Below, one piece after another: positions 25,842-33,410 of a stretch of 64,000 bases of DNA. Below the pieces are notes generated by a model that saw only the letters and a program-made list of their open reading frames with translations, did no database searches and was not told the origin of the DNA. The position numbers were made by a program, and so were the translations under genes. Source of the stretch: Longibacter sp051155795 (GTDB taxonomy: Bacteria > Bacteroidota > Rhodothermia > Rhodothermales > Salinibacteraceae); NCBI RefSeq assembly GCF_051155795.1, contig NZ_DAXETW010000052.1, forward strand, positions 15,932 to 79,931, written 5' to 3'. Every line of letters starts with the position of its first letter. Position 1 is the first letter of the stretch.

Positions 25842-28004
25842 CTATCCGGCGTTTTCGATCGGTTCCTCGCTCTCCCGGTCGATCATGACATCCAGAATCT
25901 GCGCGGCCGCTTCGGAAATGACGGTTCCCGGCCCGAAGACGCCGGTGACGCCCCGGTTGTAGAGGAAGTCGTAATCCTGGTGCGGAATCACGCCGCCCAC
26001 GATGACGAGAATGTCGTCACGGCCGAAGTCGCGAAGCGCGTCGATCACCTCCGGAACCAGAGTTTTATGCCCGCCGGCGAGACTGGAGATCCCGAGGATG
26101 TGAACGTCGTTCTCCACGGCCTGGCATGCGGCCTCCTTCGGCGTCTGGAAGAGAGGACCGACATCGACGTCAAAGCCGAGGTCGGCGAAGGATGTTGCGA
26201 TGACCTTCGCGCCCCGGTCGTGTCCATCCTGACCCATCTTGGCAACCATGATACGAGGTCTGCGGCCCGCTATTTCCGCAAAGCGATCGGCTTTGTGTCG
26301 GGCCTCCTCGAACGAATCGTCTGCGCCCGCCTCAGCAGCGTACACGCCGGTCACCGTCTGCGTCTGCGCGGTGTGGCGACCGAAGACGTTCTCCATGGCA
26401 TCGGAGATTTCGCCTAACGTCGCCCGGTGGCGTGCGGCCTGAACCGCCCGCTGAAGGAGATTCCCGTCGCCGGTCTCTGCCGCTTTCGTGACGGCCCCGA
26501 GCGCATTCCGGACGGCGGCCTCGTCACGCTCCTCACGTATGCGCTCCAGCTGCCGGACCTGCTGGCGGCGCACCTCCTCGTTGTCGATCTCGAGCGTGTC
26601 GATCGGCTCTTCGTCCGCGGTCCGAAAGCGGTTCACACCTACGACCGTTTCCTTGCCGGTGTCGATGCGCGCCTGTTTGCGGGCTGCAGCCTCCTCAATG
26701 CGTAGCTTGGGTAGTCCCTGCTCGATCGCTCGCGTCATGCCGCCCTCGTCCTCGACCTCCTGAATGAGTGCCCAGGCGCGACGGGCGAGGTCATCGGTCA
26801 GCTTTTCCACATAGTAGGATCCTGCCCAGGGGTCGATCGCCCGCGTGATGTCCGTCTCCTCCTGCAGGTATAGCTGCGTATTGCGGGCGATGCGAGCGGC
26901 GAATTCACTCGGCAGGGCAATGGCTTCGTCCAGGGCGTTGGTGTGCAGCGACTGGGTGTGGCCGAGTCCGGCAGCCAGCGCCTCGACGGTCGTGCGCACG
27001 ACATTGTTGTAGGGGTCCTGCTCGGCCAGGCTGTACCCCGACGTCTGACAGTGCGTCCGCAGCGCCATCGACTTCGGGTTTTCCGGATCGAAGCGCTTGA
27101 CCAGCTTCGCCCACAGCATGCGGCCTGCGCGCATCTTCGCGATTTCCATGAAGTGGTTCATGCCGATCGCCCAGAAGAAGGACACGCGCGGGGCAAAATC
27201 ATCCACGTCAAGACCGGCCTCGATGCCCGTACGGAGGTACTCCAGCCCATCGGCCAGCGTGTAGGCCAGTTCAATGTCGGCCGGGGCGCCGGCCTCGTGC
27301 ATGTGGTAGCCGCTCACACTGATGGCGTTGAAACGTGGCATCTCGCGGCTGCAGTAGGCGAAGATGTCCCCGATAATGCGCATCGACGGCCCGGGCGGGT
27401 AAATGTACGTATTCCGCACCATGAACTCCTTCAGGATGTCGTTCTGTATGGTGCCGCTCAGTTGCTCATGCGACCCCCCCTGTTCTTCGGCCGCGACGAT
27501 GTAGAACGCCATCACGGGCAGCACCGCCCCGTTCATCGTCATCGAGACCGACATTTCGTCCAGCGGAATCCCGTCGAAGAGCGTCTTCATGTCTTCCACG
27601 GTATCGACGGCGACACCGGCCTTGCCGACGTCCCCGCGCACACGCTCGTGGTCGGAGTCGTACCCGCGGTGCGTGGCCAGATCGAAGGCAACGGACAGCC
27701 CTTTCTGGCCGCTGGCGAGCGCTTTCCGATAGAAGGCATTGGATTCCTCAGCCGTCGAGAAGCCGGCATACTGCCGAATCGTCCAAGGACGGAAGTTGTA
27801 CATCGTGCTGTACGGGCCCCGAAGATACGGCGGGAGTCCGGCTGCGTACTGCAGGTGGTCGAGGCCGTCGAGGGAGGTAGCGTCGTAGGTGGCAGATACA
27901 TCGATCTGCTCCGGCGTACGCCAGGCATTCTCGGAAACGGATGGAGACCCGTTGATGTGGGAGCTGGCGGACGGGGCGTCGACGGACGAAAAATCGGGTC
28001 GCAT
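25842..28004 (-). CDS. mutB: Methylmalonyl-CoA mutase, catalytic (large) subunit
   Basis: This 720-residue protein has an N-terminal TIM-barrel domain (TMYNFRPWTIRQYAGFSTAE, LSVAFDLATHRGYDSDHERV, SVSMTMNGAVLPVMAF) and a C-terminal B12-binding domain. The latter has the base-off cobalamin motif DGHDRGAKVIA (DxHxxG), SLAGGHKTLV and GGVIPHQDY. It interconverts methylmalonyl-CoA and succinyl-CoA with adenosylcobalamin. It is preceded by the small subunit gene with a 47-bp gap and followed by meaB. No methylmalonyl-CoA epimerase gene is in the window. Confidence 0.97.
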   Translation of the reverse strand: MRPDFSSVDAPSASSHINGSPSVSENAWRTPEQIDVSATYDATSLDGLDHLQYAAGLPPYLRGPYSTMYNFRPWTIRQYAGFSTAEESNAFYRKALASGQKGLSVAFDLATHRGYDSDHERVRGDVGKAGVAVDTVEDMKTLFDGIPLDEMSVSMTMNGAVLPVMAFYIVAAEEQGGSHEQLSGTIQNDILKEFMVRNTYIYPPGPSMRIIGDIFAYCSREMPRFNAISVSGYHMHEAGAPADIELAYTLADGLEYLRTGIEAGLDVDDFAPRVSFFWAIGMNHFMEIAKMRAGRMLWAKLVKRFDPENPKSMALRTHCQTSGYSLAEQDPYNNVVRTTVEALAAGLGHTQSLHTNALDEAIALPSEFAARIARNTQLYLQEETDITRAIDPWAGSYYVEKLTDDLARRAWALIQEVEDEGGMTRAIEQGLPKLRIEEAAARKQARIDTGKETVVGVNRFRTADEEPIDTLEIDNEEVRRQQVRQLERIREERDEAAVRNALGAVTKAAETGDGNLLQRAVQAARHRATLGEISDAMENVFGRHTAQTQTVTGVYAAEAGADDSFEEARHKADRFAEIAGRRPRIMVAKMGQDGHDRGAKVIATSFADLGFDVDVGPLFQTPKEAACQAVENDVHILGISSLAGGHKTLVPEVIDALRDFGRDDILVIVGGVIPHQDYDFLYNRGVTGVFGPGTVISEAAAQILDVMIDRESEEPIENAG

Positions 28005-28051
28005 GGCGGACGGGTTAGATCGGCGGAGGCAGTCGGGGCGACGAGATAGAG

Positions 28052-30199
28052 TCAGGCAGACGGGTCAATGCCGAGATCCTGGACGACGGACTCAAGGGTG
28101 TCGAGCAGGGGAGCCCGCCGGTGAACGAATGTATCAGCGTTTGACCGAACGGCGGGATCCAGGTCATCGCGGGTGCCTGCGACAACCAGCAGGGCGCGGG
28201 AATCGGCCGCGTCGAGCGCGGCGCGCAGATCGGGGACGAACTCGGCGTACGTTTCGTCGCTGCTGCAGGCGACGACGACATCGGCGCCCTCATCCACGGC
28301 GGCGGTCGCCGCGGCGTCCGCGTCGTCGAAGGATAGCGGCGACACGATGCGGAGGCCGGCGACCCCGAGGAAGTTCTGGGCAAAGGTCGCCCGGGCACTG
28401 CGATACCGGGCCGGTCCGACAGGTGCGAGGAGGGCGGTCGGGCGTCGGCCGGTTCGATCCGTGTACGCCTCGACCCGGAGTCGCAACCGTTCGAACGGGC
28501 GACTCAGGCGCACGGAGGGTAGGGCTGCTACATGAGGATCCCCGCCGGCCGGCGGGGCCGCCAGAGAGGCGACGATGTCCCGCAGGCGTCCTCCGTCCGT
28601 CCACGCCTCCCGGAGCGGCGACAGCACCGAGGCGGCGGAAACCGCTGGAATCGGGGTGCCGTCTGTGTCCGATTGGTCGGCATCGGGCGCCGGCGAGATT
28701 CCGTCCGGTATGCCTGGACCCCTCGTGTTCACATCGGACAGGCGGTCCTCAGCGGTGTCGGGATAATGGGTGGTGCCGACGAGGACGTGCCCGCGACGGT
28801 TCAGGCGGGCACGGCGCTCGTTACGAACCTCCTTGATGTCAGCCGCCACCGTTCCCGCGGCCATAGCGGTCAGCAGGCCTCCGTTGTCTTCAATGGACTG
28901 AAACAGCGGCCACGCCTCGTTGATGAGGGCGTCGGTCACTGCCTCTATATAGTACGACCCGGCTGCCGGGTCGGCCACCTGATCGAGGTGGCTCTCGTGC
29001 CGGAGGATGAGTTGCGTGTTGCGTGAGAGGCGTGCTGAAAAGTCGGACGGCTGGCTGAATGCCTCATCGAACGGTGCGATGGTGAGAACGTCGCACCCGC
29101 CGATGACGGCCGCGGCCCCCTCGGTCGTGCCCCGCAGCATGTTGACGTGGGCTCCGTAGACCGTCTGCGTCCGTCGGGACGTGTGCGCCTGAAGGTGAAG
29201 ATCGGACGGGTCGACAGTTGATGCGTTGCCTGATGCTTTGGCGAACGTGTTCACCACCTTCGTCGCGAGGAGCCGCAGCGCGCGAAGCTTGCCGATTTCG
29301 ATGAAGTACGACGTGTCGACCGGCACGGCGACATGAAGCCGGCGAATGGCCTCCGCGAGCTCGACGCCCCGTTCCGTGACCTGATCCAGCGATTCCGACA
29401 GGGCGGCGATGGTGTACGCCAACTCCTGCACGGCTGATGCCCCGGCGTCGTGATAGGGCCGGGCATCCACCATCAGCGTGCGCAATCCGGACGCGTCGGC
29501 GCTCGCTTCGATCGTATCGACTGCGAGACGGAAAGCCAGCGTTGGGTCGGCCATGTGGCCGGTTGCCAGGCTGCCGATCGGGTCGAAGCCGACGCTGCCC
29601 TTGATTTCTTCGTCCGTGCCCTGTGTACGGGCACAGGACAGGAGGTCTGGCACGACGACCGCGGCAAGCGGTCCGCCGCACAGGTGGATCGCCGTGCAGG
29701 CGGCGTCCAGCGGGGCGAGCACTGTGGCAATGTCATCCGCGGATGCGATCCGAATGCCGTTGGTTCCGGACGACCTATGGTCGGGCAGGGGAGGCGAATA
29801 AAGCTGAAGGCCAATCTCTTCTGCGCCGCCTGCAACGGCTCGTTCCGCCCGGCGGGCTGCTTCTTCCGGTCGGGAATCGGCAATGTCCTGGCGGATGGCC
29901 CAGGCGTTGCCGGCGGAGGCGTGCGATGCCGTAACATGAGCCGGGCGCTCCGAGGCGAGGCAAAGCCCGTCTGCCATTCCGGCGATATGATCGAACGCCT
30001 CAAGATCTTCCTCCCGGTAGAACGGCCGGAGGGTCACGCCGTCGACAGACGCCCAGTTGAGATGCTCCAACGGCTTTCCGCGCAGGTCAGCCTCGATCTT
30101 CTTCTTCCAGGCCTCCGTAGAAACGGTCGGAAAGTCGTCGTTGAAGGAAAGGTCCGGGGCCTTTCCAATGTCGGACCGGTCATCAAGGGGCTGACTCAT
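28052..30199 (-). CDS. mutA: Methylmalonyl-CoA mutase, small (non-catalytic) subunit
   Basis: This 715-residue paralogue of the large subunit has a similar barrel (LEHLNWASVDGVTLRPFYRE, VDTSYFIEIGKLRALRLLAT). Its C-terminal B12-like domain begins around TALLAPVGPARYRSARATF, where the DxHxxG cobalamin motif is absent. This is normal for the small subunit of heterodimeric mutases, which stabilises the catalytic partner. It starts at ATG 30199, first in the mutA-mutB-meaB set. A 10-bp direct repeat lies 115-140 bp upstream. Confidence 0.95.
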   Translation of the reverse strand: MSQPLDDRSDIGKAPDLSFNDDFPTVSTEAWKKKIEADLRGKPLEHLNWASVDGVTLRPFYREEDLEAFDHIAGMADGLCLASERPAHVTASHASAGNAWAIRQDIADSRPEEAARRAERAVAGGAEEIGLQLYSPPLPDHRSSGTNGIRIASADDIATVLAPLDAACTAIHLCGGPLAAVVVPDLLSCARTQGTDEEIKGSVGFDPIGSLATGHMADPTLAFRLAVDTIEASADASGLRTLMVDARPYHDAGASAVQELAYTIAALSESLDQVTERGVELAEAIRRLHVAVPVDTSYFIEIGKLRALRLLATKVVNTFAKASGNASTVDPSDLHLQAHTSRRTQTVYGAHVNMLRGTTEGAAAVIGGCDVLTIAPFDEAFSQPSDFSARLSRNTQLILRHESHLDQVADPAAGSYYIEAVTDALINEAWPLFQSIEDNGGLLTAMAAGTVAADIKEVRNERRARLNRRGHVLVGTTHYPDTAEDRLSDVNTRGPGIPDGISPAPDADQSDTDGTPIPAVSAASVLSPLREAWTDGGRLRDIVASLAAPPAGGDPHVAALPSVRLSRPFERLRLRVEAYTDRTGRRPTALLAPVGPARYRSARATFAQNFLGVAGLRIVSPLSFDDADAAATAAVDEGADVVVACSSDETYAEFVPDLRAALDAADSRALLVVAGTRDDLDPAVRSNADTFVHRRAPLLDTLESVVQDLGIDPSA

Positions 30200-30313
30200 G
30201 ATAGAAGCGGGTGGGACAAGGAGGGAGGCACTTCATTCGGCGGCACGGGGACCGGCAGGATTCGGTTCCGCCGGCAAACATACGCATCGGCGTCGACGGA
30301 CGCTGTATATATT

Positions 30314-30338
30314 ACGCCACATGACCAGACGCCACATG
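30314..30338 (-). promoter_or_regulatory. Direct repeat upstream of mutA, possible operator
   Basis: ACGCCACATG occurs at 30314-30323 and again at 30329-30338 (start-to-start 15 bp). An AT-rich stretch, TGTATATATTACG, lies immediately to its left, on the mutA side. On the minus strand the repeats sit just upstream of that stretch, a reasonable place for a regulator-binding site. No regulator gene is adjacent. Confidence 0.45.
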
Positions 30339-30393
30339 ATCAAGGAGGACGAAAGACGGTTCGCCGATCGCCCTACTTGCCGACGCAACGGGT

Positions 30394-30996
30394 TCAGGTA
30401 CCGTCAGCGGGGGGATTCGGAAGTTCTGTCCTTGTTGTGATCGGGCCGGCTTCATCCGGCAGGTCATGAAGCTGCCGATACCGGCGGATCAGGTGCGATA
30501 GCGCGATTCCGAACGCAACGCCGACATTCAGCGAGTGCTTCATTCCATACTGCGGGACCTCGAGCGCAAGATCCGCCGCCGCCACAAGGTCGTCGTCGAC
30601 CCCTGTCACCTCATTTCCAACCACCACAGCAAGCGGAAAGGCCGACGCCGCGGTTTCGGCGGGGTGCGTCGGCTGGTCGGTGATCTCGAGGACGCCGATG
30701 GTGTAGCCGCGAGCGCGAAGGTCGTCTACCACCGCGCTGGCATTCTCGTGCGATGACCACGGGACGACATCCTGCGCGCCGAGCGCGGTCTTGTGCAGGT
30801 CCTTGTGATCCGGCGTCCCGGTATACCCCGTCAGATACATATGCTCCACGCGTCCCCCGTCGGCAGTTCGAAACATGGAGCCGACGTTGTAGATGGAACG
30901 CACGTTGTGAACGATGACCGACACCGGATGGGCGTCGGCCGAACGGGCGTCGGATGGGGAGAGGCGCGGTATGTCCGCGGGCGACAGCTTCTGCAT
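30394..30996 (-). CDS. SpoU/TrmH-family RNA 2'-O-methyltransferase
   Basis: This 200-residue protein has the three motifs of the SPOUT methyltransferase family: SIYNVGSMFRTADGG (motif 1), LAVVVGNEVTGVDDDL (motif 2) and VPQYGMKHSLNVGVAFGIAL (motif 3), which form the knotted SAM-binding site. It has no clear N-terminal extension, so it resembles short TrmH-type enzymes that methylate tRNA or rRNA riboses. The target nucleotide cannot be told. ATG 30996 is chosen over GTG 31011. It is divergent from the LEA lipoprotein gene, with nested inverted repeats between them. Confidence 0.93.
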   Translation of the reverse strand: MQKLSPADIPRLSPSDARSADAHPVSVIVHNVRSIYNVGSMFRTADGGRVEHMYLTGYTGTPDHKDLHKTALGAQDVVPWSSHENASAVVDDLRARGYTIGVLEITDQPTHPAETAASAFPLAVVVGNEVTGVDDDLVAAADLALEVPQYGMKHSLNVGVAFGIALSHLIRRYRQLHDLPDEAGPITTRTELPNPPADGT

Positions 30997-31088
30997 ACAG
31001 TCGGAATGCACAGGTGTGGGGATGTGTGCGTAGCGGGCACGGGTGGATGGACGCCCAGATGCCTATCGTCATGAACGCCGCATCTGCG

Positions 31089-31144
31089 GCCGTCGTGCCG
31101 ATTCCGCTTGCGCGGTTTTTGTGAAGCGGCGAAACCACGACGGC
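31089..31144. repeat. Nested inverted repeats in a divergent intergenic region
   Basis: The outer arms GCCGTCGTG (31089-31097) and CACGACGGC (31136-31144) are perfect 9-bp complements. Inside them, CCGCTT (31104-31109) pairs with AAGCGG (31124-31129). The inner CCGC could alternatively pair with GCGG at 31112-31115 ahead of five T. The structure could act as an RNA hairpin or a DNA operator. Confidence 0.7.
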
Positions 31145-31233
31145 GCTCGCGGGTGGGCACGGGCGACGTAAAGTTGACAGAGCCGCATGGACGGACTCTG
31201 CCGCCTTTTCAGCATACGATATATCTCCTCCTG

Positions 31234-31860
31234 ATGAAAGATTTGCGCAAGCGGATACCGGTAGCCGCTATCATCGCGGGCCTGGGTTTGATGATCGCTT
31301 TGCTCATGTCCGGCTGTCAAACGCTGCGTGAGGTTAGCAACCTCCGCCAGGTCGATTTTCGCCTCGACCGCGTGAGTGACGCTCGGCTGGCCGGCGTCTC
31401 TCTTCGGAACGTTGATAGCTACGATGACATCGGAGCTGCCGACATGCTCCGGCTGAGCTCGGCCATCGCGGACGGACAAATGCCGCTCGCCTTCACCGTA
31501 CATGTGGCCGCTCAAAACCCGTCCGAGAACGGGCAAAACGCCCGTCTTACGGAACTCGACTGGCGTCTCTTCCTCGATGACAAAGAGACGATTGCCGGGA
31601 AGTTTGATCGGGAAGTTGTGATTCCGCCGGGCGAGCCCACGGACATTCCAATCTCTATGGAGCTTGACCTTGTCGATTTCTTCGACGGTAATCTACGGGA
31701 GATCGTAAACCTCGCGCTGGCGCTTGGTGGGGAGGGTGAGCCGACCAACGTGAAGCTCCGCGCCCGTCCGACGATCCAGACCGCGATCGGCCCGATCCGG
31801 TATCCCAACGAAATCATGATCGTCAACGAGGACGTCAATAGCGAGACCGTCGACCGGTAG
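31234..31860 (+). CDS. LEA14/WHy-like lipoprotein
   Basis: This 208-residue protein begins with a signal peptide and lipobox (IAGLGLMIALLMSGCQTL), which supports ATG 31234 over longer frames. The mature part follows the LEA type 2 (WHy) beta-sandwich pattern: VDFRLDRVSDARLAGVSL, then LAFTVHVAAQNPSENGQNA and TELDWRLFLDDKETIAG, ending with a late beta strand before a PTIQTAIGPIRYPNE segment. Bacterial LEA2-type lipoproteins are of unknown function and have been linked to desiccation or stress tolerance by family name only. It is divergent from the SpoU gene. Confidence 0.8.
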   Translation: MKDLRKRIPVAAIIAGLGLMIALLMSGCQTLREVSNLRQVDFRLDRVSDARLAGVSLRNVDSYDDIGAADMLRLSSAIADGQMPLAFTVHVAAQNPSENGQNARLTELDWRLFLDDKETIAGKFDREVVIPPGEPTDIPISMELDLVDFFDGNLREIVNLALALGGEGEPTNVKLRARPTIQTAIGPIRYPNEIMIVNEDVNSETVDR

Positions 31861-32028
31861 CTGCGTTGTTTGCACACGGGCCGTTCGGCATGCCTTGTCG
31901 CTCCTGCGCCCGATCGATCGCGCCGGGTCAGTTAGCCGCTTCGGCTTCAACGCGTTCTCCGTCTGCCTTCGGACCGCCCACGGCGGTTCACCTCTCCGCT
32001 GATCTCTCACGAAGCTCTTCAGTTCATC

Positions 32029-32712
32029 GTGATCGTCACCATCGACGGGCCCGCCGGGTCCGGGAAAAGTACGACCGCTCGTGCCGTGGCCCGGCGGCTC
32101 GGCTTCGTGTATCTCGATACCGGTGCGATGTATCGGGCGATTGCCCTCGCTTTTCTCCGCAACGACGCGGAAGCAACGGCCGACGCCGCGCAAGCGCTCC
32201 TCCCGGACGTTCACGTGAACGTCCGCTACCAGGAGAGTGAGATGCGTGTGTTCCTGAACGGGGATGATGTTTCGGGAGCGATCCGCACCGTTACTGTTGG
32301 CAACATGGCCAGCCAGATCAGCGCTCTGCGCAGCGTCCGCGACAAACTCCTCGACACGCAGCGTCGCGTCGGGCGCGAGCAGGCTGAGAAGCACGGCGGG
32401 ATCGTCGTGGACGGCCGCGACACCGGGACGGTTGTTTTTCCGAATGCGGACGTTAAAATCTTCATGGTGGCCGACGCCCGGGAGCGGGCGCGACGGCGGC
32501 TCGAGCAGTATCACCGCCAGGGTGAGGACGCCACGTTTGAAGAGGTTCTCCACGAAATCGAGGAGCGGGACCAGGCGGATCGGAATCGCGACATCGCCCC
32601 GTTGACGCGCGCCGAAGACGCGCTTGAACTGGATACGACAACGCAGACGATCGATGAGCAGGTCGACTTCGTCGTCGACCGCGTGGCAGAAGCTCGCGCG
32701 GAAACAGCGTGA
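32029..32712 (+). CDS. cmk: Cytidylate kinase
   Basis: This 227-residue enzyme phosphorylates CMP/dCMP. The P-loop GPAGSGKST is at residues 7-15, followed by YLDTGAMYRAIAL, then VVDGRDTGTVVFPNADVKIF and a lid with RDQADRNRDIAPL. The length matches the bacterial family. Start GTG 32029 leads straight into IVTIDGPAGSGKS, the usual N-terminus. It sits upstream of rpsA in the same direction, an old and common pairing, but here 698 bp separate them. Confidence 0.95.
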   Translation: MIVTIDGPAGSGKSTTARAVARRLGFVYLDTGAMYRAIALAFLRNDAEATADAAQALLPDVHVNVRYQESEMRVFLNGDDVSGAIRTVTVGNMASQISALRSVRDKLLDTQRRVGREQAEKHGGIVVDGRDTGTVVFPNADVKIFMVADARERARRRLEQYHRQGEDATFEEVLHEIEERDQADRNRDIAPLTRAEDALELDTTTQTIDEQVDFVVDRVAEARAETA

Positions 32713-33410
32713 GTGTGAGCCGTCACCGTAGGATCGCCGTGAGCGTTTTATCATCCCCGCGCGTCGTCTACGCGCTACGCCGAGTCTCTCGATCGCACCT
32801 CGAGTGAGTGCCATGGGAGGGACGTTCACCTTCAGCGATAACCCCGAGTCTCCAACGCGTCTGTTTCTTTGAGAACGAATCGGTTGAAGCTGTCCTGTCT
32901 TGTCGTGGAGGCTCGCTGAATGGCGGGGCCATCCGTTGTTCGGAGAGGTTCGTCCGGGCCCGATGACCGACCGGCCATATCACGTCCTTCCTTAGCATTT
33001 GTCGACTATCGCGTCCGTCGATTATCGTCTCTGTCGAGGGAGCATCACGCAACCGATGGTTCGCCGGTTGAAACTCACGGGCCCTTCGCGAACTCGCCGA
33101 AAAACGGGGAACGTCGATTGCCTCGCGCAATACAACATGATTCCGACCCGAAAAGCCAGCCGTCACTACGTGCGCGACCGGCGACCCGATCGCCCGGTGC
33201 CGCCCGACTCAACGTCGGAGCGTAGAAAGCCCTGGTCTGCAGGCGCTTCGGTGTCGGCTACCTACACACTATTCGTTACGAACGTCCTTGATGGAGCACC
33301 AGGCGCCGTCAAGTACAAACGCACCAGAATTGTAGGGGTCTCCCGCCCGGCGTCCGGATGCAATGACGCGTCCGTTACCGATGTCGAGCACGGATCCCGC
33401 ACCAACCTAT
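32713..33410 (+). other. Long region between cmk and rpsA
   Basis: These 698 bp contain no convincing gene. It may be a long 5' leader of rpsA. A degenerate 16-bp periodicity is visible: GTCGACTATCG (33001-33011), GTCGATTATCG (33017-33027) and GTCGAGG (33033-33039). No promoter could be fixed. Confidence 0.4.

Noticed and set aside
26943..28049. A 368-residue open frame on the plus strand
   Set aside because: It is antisense to mutB.
32768..33166. A 132-residue open frame on the minus strand before rpsA
   Set aside because: It has no domain and an Arg/Ser/Thr-rich composition unlike the acidic proteins of this genome.
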